In this document: positions 1 through 7,827 of the stretch, in pieces
Layout of the letters: each line of letters begins with the position of its first letter
How positions within the stretch are numbered: position 1 is the first letter of the stretch
NCBI GenBank assembly: GCA_036375215.1
Contig: DASUSH010000091.1
Coordinates: 1 to 22,695, forward strand
DNA from: DASUSH01 sp036375215
GTDB taxonomy: Bacteria > Actinomycetota > Thermoleophilia > Solirubrobacterales > 70-9
DNA length: 22,695 nt
Reading direction: 5' to 3'
The notes under the pieces: model-generated
What the model was told of the DNA's origin: nothing
Databases searched by the model: none
Seen by the model: only the letters and a program-made list of their open reading frames with translations
Program-made: the position numbers and the translations under genes

Positions 1-188
1 CGCTCGACGAGCTCGGCGCCGTCGGGGCGCGAGTGGCCGCGGATCGCCCCGGAGAAGAAGGCGAAGGGGTGCGGATCGCGGTAAAGGAGCTCGTCGCCGC
101 GGTCGTCCACCTCGCCGCCATCGGCGAGCTCCGTGGCGAGGGCGCTGAAGCGCATCAGGTTGACGTGGGAGGCCTCACTAGCATCCAT
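1..188 (-). CDS. Partial protein, N-terminal 62 codons, possible GNAT-type acetyltransferase
   Basis: An open frame reads leftward from an ATG at 188 and runs off the window edge without a stop, so only the N-terminus is present. The peptide has ordinary codon use for this genome and contains HVNLMRFSALATEL near the start and HPFAFFSGAIRGHSRPDG near residues 40-57. This layout (a short helix, then an acidic stretch, then a PFPFFNGA-like motif) resembles the N-terminus of some actinobacterial GNAT acetyltransferases; that is my recollection of the family, not a search result. It is divergent from gcvPA, with only 23 bases between the two starts, so the promoters must overlap. No clear Shine-Dalgarno site precedes the ATG, which would fit a leaderless message. 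The function remains uncertain because the catalytic part is outside the window. Confidence 0.55.
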   Translation of the reverse strand, partial: MDASEASHVNLMRFSALATELADGGEVDDRGDELLYRDPHPFAFFSGAIRGHSRPDGAELVE

Positions 189-211
189 CCGCGAAGGAGA
201 CTGACGACTTC

Positions 212-1615
212 GTGACGCGTTACACATCAGCCACGGACGCCGACCGCGAGGCGATGCTCGCCGAGATCGGCGCGAGCACGGTCGACGATCTGTTCGACGA
301 GCTGCCCGCCGAGGTCCGCCTGGACCGCCCCCTCGAGCTCCCCGACGGCCTCGGCGAGAGCGAGGTCTACGACCACCTGCGAGCGCTCGCGGCCCGCAAC
401 GCCGACGCCGAGTCCGAGACCTGCTTCATCGGCGCGGGCTACTACGACCACTACGTCCCGGCGCTCGTCGACGCGATCATCTCGCGCTCGGAGTTCCTCA
501 CGCCGTACACCCCCTACCAGCCCGAGATCTCGCAGGGCGGCCTGCAGGCGATGTTCGAGTTCCAGACCGCGATCTCGGAGCTGACCGGGCTTCCGATCGC
601 GAACGCCTCGCTGTACGAGGGACCGTCCTCGGTCGCGTCCGCCGGGTACCTGGCGATCGGCGCGACCAAAGACCGCAAGCGCTTCGTCGTCTCGCGCGGC
701 CTGCACCCCCACAGCCGCGAGACCCTGCGCTCCTACGCGGTCGGTTTCGGCGCCGAGGTGATCGAGGTCGACCTCACCGACGGGGTGACCGACCCCGCCG
801 CGATCGCCGCGGCCGTCGATTCGGAGACCGCCGCCGTCTTCGTGCAGAGCCCGAACTTCCTGGGCGCGGTCGAGGACCTGGAGGCGCTCGCGGCGCCCGC
901 CAAGGAGGCCGGCGCCCTGGCGATCGCGGCGGTCGACCCGATCGCGATGAGCGTCCTGCGCCCGCCCGGGGAGTGCGGCTTCGACGTCGCGCTCGGCGAG
1001 GGCCAGGCGCTCGGGAACCGCCTCGACTTCGGCGGGCCGTCGTTCGGCTTCTTCGCCGCGACCGAGGAGCACACCCGCCGCATGCCCGGCCGGATCGCCG
1101 GCGAGACCGAGGACGTCGACGGCCGCCGCGGCTTCGTGCTCGCCCTGCAGACCCGCGAGCAGCACATCCGGCGCGAGAAGGCCACCCACAACATCTGCAC
1201 CTCGCAGGCCCTGAACGCGCTCGCGGGCGTGATCTACCTGAGCTGGCTCGGCAAGCGGGGCTTCCGCGAGCTCGGCGAGCTGCTCGTCCGCCGGACCGCC
1301 TACGCCCGCGAGCGCCTCGCGGCGATCGACGGCGTCGAGCTGCTGCACGAGGCCCCGGTGGTGCGCGAGTTCGCGGTGCGGGTGGACGCGCCGGTCGAGA
1401 AGGTGCTGGATCTCTGCGCGGAGGAAGGGATCGCCGCCGGTTACCCGCTGGCGCGCGAGTACCCGGAGTTCTCCGACGGCCTGCTCGTGGCGCTGACGGA
1501 ACGGCGCAGCAAGGAGGACATCGACCGCCTGGCGGAGGCCCTGGAGCGCGCGGTTGGCGAGATATCGCCGACAGGTGGCGATAAGTCGACAGTTGCGGCG
1601 GAGGTGGCCCCGTGA
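212..1615 (+). CDS. gcvPA: Glycine dehydrogenase (decarboxylating) subunit 1, P-protein alpha half
   Basis: This is the N-terminal half of the split P-protein of the glycine cleavage system. With GcvPB it decarboxylates glycine using pyridoxal phosphate and passes the aminomethyl group to lipoylated GcvH. The 467-residue length is normal for the family. Recognisable stretches are GAGYYDHYVPA (around residue 74), TPYTPYQPEISQGG (around 96) and the ASLYEGPSS loop (around 130), and the fold is a PLP-transferase fold lacking the lysine. The GTG start at 212 is chosen because AAGGAG lies at 194-199 and conserved sequence begins directly. The stop TGA overlaps the GTG of gcvPB (GTGA, 1612-1615), so translation is probably coupled. 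The last 20 or so residues are a non-conserved tail whose DNA contains a perfect 7-bp hairpin. Neither gcvT nor gcvH is present in the window. Confidence 0.96.
   Translation: MTRYTSATDADREAMLAEIGASTVDDLFDELPAEVRLDRPLELPDGLGESEVYDHLRALAARNADAESETCFIGAGYYDHYVPALVDAIISRSEFLTPYTPYQPEISQGGLQAMFEFQTAISELTGLPIANASLYEGPSSVASAGYLAIGATKDRKRFVVSRGLHPHSRETLRSYAVGFGAEVIEVDLTDGVTDPAAIAAAVDSETAAVFVQSPNFLGAVEDLEALAAPAKEAGALAIAAVDPIAMSVLRPPGECGFDVALGEGQALGNRLDFGGPSFGFFAATEEHTRRMPGRIAGETEDVDGRRGFVLALQTREQHIRREKATHNICTSQALNALAGVIYLSWLGKRGFRELGELLVRRTAYARERLAAIDGVELLHEAPVVREFAVRVDAPVEKVLDLCAEEGIAAGYPLAREYPEFSDGLLVALTERRSKEDIDRLAEALERAVGEISPTGGDKSTVAAEVAP
1563..1583 (+). other. Small inverted repeat at the 3' end of gcvPA
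   Basis: TATCGCC (1563-1569) and GGCGATA (1577-1583) form a perfect 7-bp stem with a 7-base loop, followed about 28 bases later by the gcvPB start. CGACAG also occurs twice nearby (1569-1574 and again just after the stem). It lies in the weakly conserved tail of GcvPA, so it may be tolerated or may influence coupled translation. No function is demonstrated. Confidence 0.3.
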
Positions 1616-3150
1616 CGCCTCCCCACGTGCCCTTTTCCGCTGACGTTCCGACGCCCGCTCAGCGAGAGCCGGTCACCACGATCTTCGAGCGCTCCGTCCC
1701 CGGCCGGCGCGCCGCCGCGATCCCGCCGGCCGACGTCCCCGCGACCCCGCTCGAGGACCTGATCCCCGCCAAGCACCTCCGGGCGGAGCCCGCGAACCTT
1801 CCCGAGATCTCCGAGCCCGAGATCGTCCGCCACTACAACCGGATCTCGCGGCGCAACTTCGACCTCGACACCGGCTTCTATCCGCTCGGCTCGTGCACGA
1901 TGAAGCACAACCCGCGCCTGAACGAGCGCGTCGCTGCCCTCCCCGGGCACGCCCGCCTGCACCCGGCGCAGGAGCCCCGCCGCGCCCAGGGTGCGCTCGA
2001 GCTGATGTGGAACCTCCAGGAGGCCCTCGCCGAGATCTGCGGCCTGCCGTACGTCAGCCTGCAGCCGTCGGCCGGCTCCCACGGCGAGCTCGCCGGGCTG
2101 ATGCTGACCCGCGCCTTCCACGCCGACCGCGGCGAGGAGCGCACCGAGGTGCTCACCCCCGACACCGCCCACGGTACGAACCCGGCGACCGTGACGATGG
2201 CGGGCTACGACGTCGTCAAGGTCGCGACCGACGAGCGCGGCGGCGTCGACGTCGACGACCTGCGCGAGAAGGCCTCCGAGCGCACCGCCTGCCTGATGCT
2301 CACCAACCCGAACACGCTCGGCCTCTTCGACTCGAACATCCGCGAGATCGCACAGGTCGTCCACGACGCCGGGGGCACCCTCTACTACGACGGCGCCAAC
2401 CTGAACGCGATCATGGGCCGCTCGCGGCCGGGCGACATGGGCTTTGACATCGTCCACCTCAACCTCCACAAGACCTTCTCGCAGCCCCACGGCGGCGGCG
2501 GGCCCGGCGCGGGCCCGATCGCGGTCTCAGAGCGGATTCAGCCGTATCTGCCGGTGCCCCGGATCGTCCGCGCGGAGGGCACCAACGGGGCCGGCCCGAG
2601 CTTCGACCTCGATTACGACGCGCCGAAGTCGATCGGCCGCCTGCGCGGCTTCGCGGGCAACTTCGGCGTTTTCGTCCGCTCCTATGCGTACATCCGCAGC
2701 CTCGGCGGCGACGGCCTCGCCGAGGCCACCGACACCGCCGTTCTGAACGCCAACTACCTGATGGCGAAGCTCGCCGCGGGCCGCGCCGGGAAGTACCTCC
2801 CGGCCGCGTTCGAGCGGACCTGCATGCACGAGTTCGTCCTCTCCGGCGGCCCGGCGAAGCGCGAGCTCGAGATCAGGACGCTCGACATCGCCAAGCGCCT
2901 GCTCGACTACGGCTTCCACCCGCCGACCGTCTACTTCCCGCTGCTCGTCGACGAGGCGCTGATGGTCGAGCCGACCGAGACCGAGACGAAGGAGAGCCTC
3001 GACGGTTTCGCCGAGGCGATCGAGTCGATCCTCGAGGAGGCCGAGTCCGACCCCGGGATCGCCCGCAACGCGCCATACACCACCCCGGTCCGCCGCCTCG
3101 ACGAGGCCCGCGCCAGCCGCAAGCCGGTCGTCCGCCAGCCGCTCGGCTAG
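1612..3150 (+). CDS. gcvPB: Glycine dehydrogenase (decarboxylating) subunit 2, P-protein beta half
   Basis: This is the PLP-carrying half of split glycine decarboxylase and forms an alpha2-beta2 enzyme with GcvPA. The family signature GSCTMKHNP is at residues 93-101, the QPSAGSHGE segment follows near 145, and the Schiff-base lysine is K287 in NLHKTFSQPHGGGGPG. The glycine-rich loop after the lysine and the EPTETE segment near residue 450 are typical. The length, 512 residues, matches the family, with a slightly extended N-terminus before the conserved core. The GTG start overlaps the gcvPA stop by four bases, and the two genes form an operon. The next gene downstream is on the opposite strand. 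I am confident of the assignment. Confidence 0.97.
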   Translation: MTPPHVPFSADVPTPAQREPVTTIFERSVPGRRAAAIPPADVPATPLEDLIPAKHLRAEPANLPEISEPEIVRHYNRISRRNFDLDTGFYPLGSCTMKHNPRLNERVAALPGHARLHPAQEPRRAQGALELMWNLQEALAEICGLPYVSLQPSAGSHGELAGLMLTRAFHADRGEERTEVLTPDTAHGTNPATVTMAGYDVVKVATDERGGVDVDDLREKASERTACLMLTNPNTLGLFDSNIREIAQVVHDAGGTLYYDGANLNAIMGRSRPGDMGFDIVHLNLHKTFSQPHGGGGPGAGPIAVSERIQPYLPVPRIVRAEGTNGAGPSFDLDYDAPKSIGRLRGFAGNFGVFVRSYAYIRSLGGDGLAEATDTAVLNANYLMAKLAAGRAGKYLPAAFERTCMHEFVLSGGPAKRELEIRTLDIAKRLLDYGFHPPTVYFPLLVDEALMVEPTETETKESLDGFAEAIESILEEAESDPGIARNAPYTTPVRRLDEARASRKPVVRQPLG

Positions 3151-3195
3151 CGCCTGCCGGCGATCGCCGAGCTGACCCGACGCCGCCCGGCGCCG

Positions 3196-3549
3196 CTAGC
3201 GAGCCTGCGAGCGATCGGGCCCGCGCAGCCACTCGAGCGAGAACACGCTCGGGCGGGCGCTTCGGGCGAGCTCCCGATCCGGGCCGGCGATCTGCTCGGC
3301 GCGGGCGCGGAGCAGGTCGACGAGCTCGGCGCTGGGGGCGAACGGGTCGGCGATCGCGTAGCCGTTTCGCACCGCGACCGCGGCGCGCATCTCGCCGCCG
3401 ACCTCGGCCACGAGCATCTCGTCGCGGGGCGGGGGCGGGGCGGAGTCACGCTGGGCGAGACGATCGATCGCGTCCCACTCGGCGGTGTCGGCGCGCCGGA
3501 TCGTCACGGCTCGATCGTGCTCCTCGATTGTGTTAGACGTGTAATACAT
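3196..3549 (-). CDS. Small GNAT-superfamily-like protein
   Basis: This is a 117-residue protein with the pattern VTIRRADTAEWDAIDRLAQ, then MLVAEVGGEMRAAVAV, then IADPFAPSAELVDLLRARAEQ. The order helix, strand pair with a GE turn, and DPFxPTAELVxLLRxRA is one I know from short actinobacterial GNAT-like proteins that lack a full acetyl-CoA site; a substrate cannot be named. The ATG at 3549 has AAAGGA at good spacing upstream. An alternative is the GTG beginning VTIRRA, 14 codons further in, preceded by GAGGAG; the residues before it (MYYTSNTIEEHDRA) look unlike the family. The gene is divergent from the MocR regulator with 90 bases between, making it a natural candidate target of that regulator, which is inference from position only. 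Confidence 0.7.
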   Translation of the reverse strand: MYYTSNTIEEHDRAVTIRRADTAEWDAIDRLAQRDSAPPPPRDEMLVAEVGGEMRAAVAVRNGYAIADPFAPSAELVDLLRARAEQIAGPDRELARSARPSVFSLEWLRGPDRSQAR

Positions 3550-3620
3550 GTGATCGTCCTTTGCGTCTGGATTTTTCGGGTCTGAGGCGTTACAATCGCC
3601 GAGTCGGGTACCAGGATAGC

Positions 3621-3640
3621 TAGGTCAAAGGTTTAGTCAA
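3621..3640 (+). promoter_or_regulatory. Direct repeat at the mocR-type gene start, possible self-binding site
   Basis: TAGGTCAA (3621-3628) and TAGTCAA (3634-3640) are same-orientation repeats immediately before and touching the ATG at 3640. AAAGG between them (3627-3631) is also the likely ribosome binding site. MocR-type regulators are known to bind direct repeats between themselves and a divergent target. On the opposite strand the pair reads as TTGACTA and TTGACCTA, which could also act as -35-like elements for the divergent gene. The evidence is the pattern alone. Confidence 0.35.
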
Positions 3641-5181
3641 TGTCCTACAAACAAGTATTGTCTGACATCAATCGCGACGGCGAGGTCTCGCTCGCGCAGC
3701 AGATCGTCGACGTCTTCTCGGCGGCGATCGAGGCGGGTGACCTCGGTCCCGGGGACCGCCTGCCGCCGACCCGCGAAGTCGCCGAGCTGGCCGGCGTCAA
3801 CCATCTGACCGCCGCCCGCGCCTATCGCAAGCTCGCCGACCTGGGATTGGTGACCGGCCGTGTCGGCAGCGGTACCTACGTGCGTGCCTCGGTGGCGGCG
3901 ACAACCGCGCCGACCGCGGGGCGGAACGGCGCGCCCGACCCGGGCTGGCAGCACTACGCGCTGCCCGAGGAGATCGAGATGCACTCGGATCGCGTCGTCA
4001 CCGACATGCTGATGCAGGCCGACCAGGCCGACGCCACCGACCTGCTGCCGTTGTCGGTCGGCTACCCGGCATCCTCGCTCTATCCGCTCGAGCGGCTCTC
4101 CGAGATCACCGCGCAGGTCCTCGCCGACGACGGGGCCGAGGCTCTCCAGTACACGGCGATCGAAGGCCCCCGCGAGCTGCGGGCCGCGATCGCCGAGCAC
4201 ATGGCGCGCCGTGGGACCCGCGAGAACCCGGACGCGATCATCAGCACCACCGGGGCACGCCAGGCGCTCGCGCTGGTCGCCCGCGCGATCCTGCGGCCGG
4301 GTGACGTCGCGGCCTGCGAGTCGCCGAGCTTCTTCGGCGTGATCGACTCGGTCCGCACGACCGGCGCCCGCATCCTGCCGGTCCCGATCGACGACGACGG
4401 CATCGACACCGAAGCGCTCGAGCAGCTCCTCCGCCGGCACGAGATCCGCATGCTCGCGGTCCAGCCGCGGCTCAACAACCCGACCGGCCGCGACCTCTCG
4501 GCCGAGCGCCGGGAGCATCTCGTCGAGCTCGCCCGCCGCCACGGCTTCTTCATCCTCGAGGACGGGATCTACGGCGACATCCGCTTCGAGGGCGAGGCGC
4601 TGCCCGCGCTGCGCGCGGAGGCACCCGAGCACGTGGTCTACGTCGACTCGCTGACGAAGACCGTCGGGGGCGGGCTCCGCCTCGGCTGGGTCGCCGCCAG
4701 CGGTCCGGTGCTCGAGCGGATCGCGCGCCAGAAGCGGCTCGACGACACCCACTCGGTGACGCTCACCCAGCTGATCGGGGCCCGGTTCCTCGCGAGCGGC
4801 GACCACGAGCGCCACCTCGCCGAGCGCGTGATCCCGTTCTACCGCGAGCGCCGCGACGCGCTGCTCGAGGGTCTGGAGGCCGAGCTCTCCACGGTCGCGA
4901 GCTGGGTCCATCCGCTGGGCGGCGGCCACCTCTTCCTCACCCTCGACGAAGCGCTCGACGACCGCGAGCTGCTCGACGAGGCCGTCCGCCAGGGGGTCGC
5001 CTTCATCCCCGGCGCCGCGATGCTCCCCGAGCGTCCCCGGCGCACCCACATGCGGCTCTCGTTCGGCTTCCTCGAGCCGGGCGAGATGCGGGAGGCCTCG
5101 CGCCGGCTGGGCACGGCGATCCGCGCCGTCCGCCGCGCTCGCCGCCCGGCGACGGCGGCGCGCTCGCTGCCGGTCGCGTAG
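3640..5181 (+). CDS. MocR/PdxR-type transcriptional regulator (GntR wHTH fused to class I aminotransferase)
   Basis: The protein has 513 residues. The first 80 residues are a GntR winged helix (SLAQQIVDVFSAAIEAG, then LPPTREVAELAGV, then GLVTGRVGSGTYV). Residues from about 120 form an aminotransferase fold: QPRLNNPTG near residue 275-285, the DGIYGD segment near 308, the PLP lysine K340 in SLTKTVGGGLRLGW, and the arginine of MRLSFGF near the C-terminus. In this family the aminotransferase domain senses PLP or an amino-compound and rarely catalyses. The ligand cannot be read from the sequence. The ATG at 3640 has AAAGG eight bases upstream. The nearest possible target is the divergent small GNAT-like gene. 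It ends convergently with the LigD polymerase gene, 24 bases apart. Confidence 0.93.
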   Translation: MSYKQVLSDINRDGEVSLAQQIVDVFSAAIEAGDLGPGDRLPPTREVAELAGVNHLTAARAYRKLADLGLVTGRVGSGTYVRASVAATTAPTAGRNGAPDPGWQHYALPEEIEMHSDRVVTDMLMQADQADATDLLPLSVGYPASSLYPLERLSEITAQVLADDGAEALQYTAIEGPRELRAAIAEHMARRGTRENPDAIISTTGARQALALVARAILRPGDVAACESPSFFGVIDSVRTTGARILPVPIDDDGIDTEALEQLLRRHEIRMLAVQPRLNNPTGRDLSAERREHLVELARRHGFFILEDGIYGDIRFEGEALPALRAEAPEHVVYVDSLTKTVGGGLRLGWVAASGPVLERIARQKRLDDTHSVTLTQLIGARFLASGDHERHLAERVIPFYRERRDALLEGLEAELSTVASWVHPLGGGHLFLTLDEALDDRELLDEAVRQGVAFIPGAAMLPERPRRTHMRLSFGFLEPGEMREASRRLGTAIRAVRRARRPATAARSLPVA

Positions 5182-5205
5182 CGCCGGCGCCCGCGAGCGG
5201 CGCCC

Positions 5206-6120
5206 CTACAGGTCCGGGAGCTCCTGCTCGAGCTCGAGGACCGGCGCGAACAGGTCGCCGTGCTCCGCGACCCGCTCGAGGACCGCGCCCGCCTCGAAGC
5301 GCAGGGCCTCCGCCTCGCCCGACCCCGCGGTCGCCTCGACCTCCTCCCAGCGCAGCGGGGTGGAGGCGGTCGGGTGCTCTCGGGCGCGCAGGCTGTAGAC
5401 GCAGATCGTCGTCTTCGCCCGGTCGTTCTGGCTCCAGTCGACGAAGACCTTGCCCTTGCGCTCCGCCTTCGCCATCTTCGAGACCACCTTGTCGGGCGAT
5501 TGCTTCTCGAGCAGCTTCGCGACGGCGTTCGCGAACGGCTTCGTCCGCTCGTAGCCGGCCTTCGAGTTGAGCGGGACGTAGACCTGCATCCCCTTCGAGC
5601 CCGACGTCTTCGGGAAGCACTCGAGCTCGAAGCTGCCGAAGAGCTCGCGGAGGCGCAGCGCGACGTGGCAGCAGTCGACGATGTCGGCGGGAGGGCCGGG
5701 GTCGAGGTCGAAGGCGACAACGGTGGGGTGGTCCATGTCCCGGGCGCGCGAGAGGGACGGGTGCAGCTCGAGCGCGGCGAGCTGGGCGACCCAGACCAGG
5801 GTCGCCTGGTCCTGGCACATGCAGAAGTCGATCGGGCCTTCGCTCGTGTCGATCGGCGCTGTCTCCACCCAGTCGGGCCGGTGCTTCGGGCAGCGCTTCT
5901 CGAAGAAGGACTTGTCGGCGACCCCATTCGGGTAGCGCCGCAGGGTCAGCGGGCGGTCGCGCAGGTGAGGGAGCATCGCCGGCGCGATCCGCGCGTAGTA
6001 GTCGATCACCTCACCCTTGGTGAACCCGGCCTCGGGGTAGAGGACCTTGTCGAGGTTGGAGATCGAGAGGGTGCGGCCCTCGACGTCCACGTCTCGGCTC
6101 TTGCCCGCCACCCGCGACAC
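5206..6120 (-). CDS. ligD: LigD-type NHEJ polymerase domain protein (archaeo-eukaryotic primase fold)
   Basis: This stand-alone 304-residue polymerase corresponds to the PolDom of bacterial LigD. It fills gaps and adds ribonucleotides at double-strand break ends aligned by Ku. Visible motifs are LDKVLYPEAGFTKGEVIDYY (residues 23-42), the catalytic DLDP at 138-141, SGSKG at 173-177 and the third acidic residue in VFVDWSQND (D228). These positions agree closely with the three aspartates of mycobacterial LigD as I remember them. No ligase or nuclease domain is attached. The GTG at 6120 is the longest start, with the luxR stop 14 bases upstream. GTG three codons later has TTAGGG at better spacing. 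It is the last gene of a leftward operon with ligase, Ku and a LuxR regulator. Confidence 0.95.
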   Translation of the reverse strand: MSRVAGKSRDVDVEGRTLSISNLDKVLYPEAGFTKGEVIDYYARIAPAMLPHLRDRPLTLRRYPNGVADKSFFEKRCPKHRPDWVETAPIDTSEGPIDFCMCQDQATLVWVAQLAALELHPSLSRARDMDHPTVVAFDLDPGPPADIVDCCHVALRLRELFGSFELECFPKTSGSKGMQVYVPLNSKAGYERTKPFANAVAKLLEKQSPDKVVSKMAKAERKGKVFVDWSQNDRAKTTICVYSLRAREHPTASTPLRWEEVEATAGSGEAEALRFEAGAVLERVAEHGDLFAPVLELEQELPDL

Positions 6121-6134
6121 CCTAATCAGCCCGG

Positions 6135-6815
6135 CTATTCGATCAGGCCGAGGCGGAGCGCGGTCGCGACCGCGGCGGCCCGGTCGGGCGACCCGAGCTT
6201 CTCGTAGATGTTCTCGAAGTGGGTCTTGACGGTGGTCGGGCTGATCCCGAGCTGCTGCGCGATCCGCGGCCCCGAGGATCCTTCGGCGGCGAGTCGCAGG
6301 ACCTGGAGCTCGCGCTCGGTGAGCGCGCGGCGCCCGCCGCCGCGGGCGGCGGGGAGGAGCTCCTGCTCCGACCAGTCGGCGGGGAGGAAGACCGAGACGT
6401 TCATCCCGTCGAGCGCGTGGGCCAGGGTCCAGAAGACGATCGGTAGGCGGCTGCCGTCCTCGAACCCCATCTCGTAGCTGCCCGTCGCGAACCCCTCGGC
6501 GAGCAGCTCGTCGAGGGCGTGCTCCGGGTGGGGGAGGGCGCCGGGGGGAGCCAGGTCCTCGAGCCGCAGCGCGCGCATCTCCTCGAGGCTCTTGCGGAAG
6601 AGCAGGCGCGCGGGGCGGTTGGCGTCGCGGTAGCGGCGCTCGTCGTCGAAGCTCACCATCGGGAGGTCGTTGCGGTCGAAGAGCGAGCGCATCCGCTCGG
6701 GATCGTCGCGGGCGTCGAAGAGCCGCGCGACCGCGGCGCGCAGCGCCGGCGAGAGCTCCGCCTCGAACGTGCTTCGCCGCGCGCGCGCAGCGCGCGGGCG
6801 ATCAGGACCCCGCAC
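6135..6815 (-). CDS. PAS-like sensor with C-terminal LuxR-type HTH, inside the NHEJ operon
   Basis: The protein has 226 residues. The first 30 are basic and poorly conserved. Residues of about 40-145 (RSLFDRNDLPMVSFDDERRYRDAN onward, in the style DLPMVxxDDxRRxxxAN) read like a PAS domain. Residues of about 160-226 are a LuxR helix-turn-helix: LTERELQVLRLAAEG, IAQQLGISPTTVKTHFENIYEKLG. No receiver phosphorylation site is visible. The start is GTG at 6815, 11 bases after the ku stop, with GAAGG upstream; the next gene, the LigD polymerase, starts 14 bases after this stop. This spacing implies one transcript with ku and ligD. PAS-LuxR proteins of this kind are common in actinobacteria, but their placement between ku and the polymerase gene is unusual. 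The ligand and target genes are unknown; control of its own operon is an inference. Confidence 0.88.
   Translation of the reverse strand: MRGPDRPRAARARRSTFEAELSPALRAAVARLFDARDDPERMRSLFDRNDLPMVSFDDERRYRDANRPARLLFRKSLEEMRALRLEDLAPPGALPHPEHALDELLAEGFATGSYEMGFEDGSRLPIVFWTLAHALDGMNVSVFLPADWSEQELLPAARGGGRRALTERELQVLRLAAEGSSGPRIAQQLGISPTTVKTHFENIYEKLGSPDRAAAVATALRLGLIE
6777..6797 (-). other. Alternating CG hairpin in the 5' end of the luxR gene
   Basis: CCGCGCGC (6777-6784) and GCGCGCGG (6790-6797) form an 8-bp all-GC stem with a 5-base loop in alternating purine-pyrimidine sequence, 18-39 bases into the luxR coding region. Such sequence can form a stable RNA hairpin or Z-DNA. It could lower expression of the regulator relative to ku, but this is only structural inference. 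Confidence 0.35.
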
Positions 6816-6817
6816 CG

Positions 6818-6836
6818 AAAGGGCCTTCAGGCCTTT
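6818..6836 (-). other. Hairpin at the ku stop / luxR start junction
   Basis: AAAGGGCC and GGCCTTT form a 7-bp stem with one bulged base and a 4-base loop, containing the ku stop codon and the AAGG ribosome-binding sequence of luxR. It has no T-tract, so it is unlikely to be a classical terminator. It could mask the luxR ribosome binding site until ribosomes clear ku, a coupling idea that the sequence allows but does not prove. Confidence 0.3.
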
Positions 6837-7741
6837 GCCTTCGACCTCGGCTTCGACTTACGGCTGGAACCGGAGCCCCCCGACTTCTTCGCCGCCGGCT
6901 TGGACGGCGAGCTCTTCGACTTGGACGCCTTCGAACCCGAGCCCTTGCCGAGCTCCTCGCCGCCGACCGCCGCGAGGCTCTCCTCGAGCGCGGCCATGAG
7001 GTCGGGGGCCTTGGTCGGCGTGGGCTCCTCGGTCGGCGCCGAGACGATGTCCTCGCCCTTCGCCTTGCGCTCGATCAGGGACAGCAGCTTGTCGCGGTAC
7101 TCGTCCTCGTATTTCTCGGCCTCGAAATCGGTCGAGAGCGACTCGATCAGCTGCTTCGCCATGTCGAGCTCCCGCTTCTCGATCTTCGCCTGTTTCTCGG
7201 GGAGGACGTCGTCGAGGTCGTCGGGGGAGACGACCTCGTCGTGGAAGCGCATCGTCGCCATCGTCAGCGCCCCGTCCATCGGCCGGATCGCCGCGAGGTT
7301 CTCCTTGTTGCGCAGCACGAAGCGCGCGATCGCGACCTTGCGCTGGTCCTCCATCGCCTTGACCAGCAGCTGGTAGGCACGCTCGGCGCCCTTGTCGGGG
7401 CCGAGGTAGTAGGGGTGGTCGAAGTAGATCGGGTCGATCTCGTCGAGGTCGACGAAATCCTTGATTTCGATCGCGCGGGTCTTCTCCGGGTCGATCTCGG
7501 CGAGCTCGTCGCGGGACATGATCACGTAGTTGTCCGGGGTGATCTCGTAGCCCTTGACGATCTTCTCGTAGGGGACCTCCTCGCCGTCCTCCTCGGCGAC
7601 CCGCTTGTGGCGGATCCGCGAGCCGTCCCCCTCGCGCAGCTCGCGGAAGCTCACCGACTTCTTCGAGACGGCGCTGTAGAGCTTCACGGGCACGTTCAAG
7701 AGCCCGAAGCTGATCGATCCACTCCAAATAGCTCGCGGCAT
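6827..7741 (-). CDS. ku: Ku protein, NHEJ DNA-end binding
   Basis: Bacterial Ku is a homodimeric ring that binds DNA double-strand ends and recruits LigD activities. The 304-residue protein opens with the diagnostic MPRAIWSGSISFGLLNVPVKLYSA-type N-terminus (first 20 residues MPRAIWSGSISFGLLNVPVK). The core continues through YVIMSRDEL, YYLGPDKG (near residue 112) and the ARFVLRNKENLAAIRP strand pair (near 140). The core ends near residue 250. The remaining tail of about 50 residues is rich in Lys, Ser and Ala, as in many actinobacterial Ku proteins where the basic tail aids DNA threading. The ATG at 7741 is preceded by GAGGA. The 86-base gap to the upstream ligase gene may hold an internal promoter, but nothing convincing is seen. 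Confidence 0.97.
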   Translation of the reverse strand: MPRAIWSGSISFGLLNVPVKLYSAVSKKSVSFRELREGDGSRIRHKRVAEEDGEEVPYEKIVKGYEITPDNYVIMSRDELAEIDPEKTRAIEIKDFVDLDEIDPIYFDHPYYLGPDKGAERAYQLLVKAMEDQRKVAIARFVLRNKENLAAIRPMDGALTMATMRFHDEVVSPDDLDDVLPEKQAKIEKRELDMAKQLIESLSTDFEAEKYEDEYRDKLLSLIERKAKGEDIVSAPTEEPTPTKAPDLMAALEESLAAVGGEELGKGSGSKASKSKSSPSKPAAKKSGGSGSSRKSKPRSKAKA

Positions 7742-7827
7742 AGGTCCTCAGTGTTCCAAAGACCGGCCGCAGGCCCTTTATTCATCGGTCGGCCGAACCC
7801 GATCTTGCGGGCGTCCCCGCCTGGGCG

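Noticed and set aside
189..211. Glycine riboswitch before gcvPA
   Set aside because: Only 23 bases lie between the divergent starts, too short for an aptamer.
33..215. 60-codon plus-strand frame at the left edge
   Set aside because: It overlaps the minus-strand partial gene, which has better protein-like composition and reads off the edge.
3151..3195. GC-rich inverted sequences between gcvPB and the GNAT-like gene as a terminator
   Set aside because: The palindrome CGGCGATCGCCG has no loop, is an instance of the dispersed octamer, and has no T-tract.
7742..7827. Internal promoter between ligase and ku
   Set aside because: GAATAA is present but no paired -35 element or TANNNT at suitable distance. 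It could still be transcribed from within.
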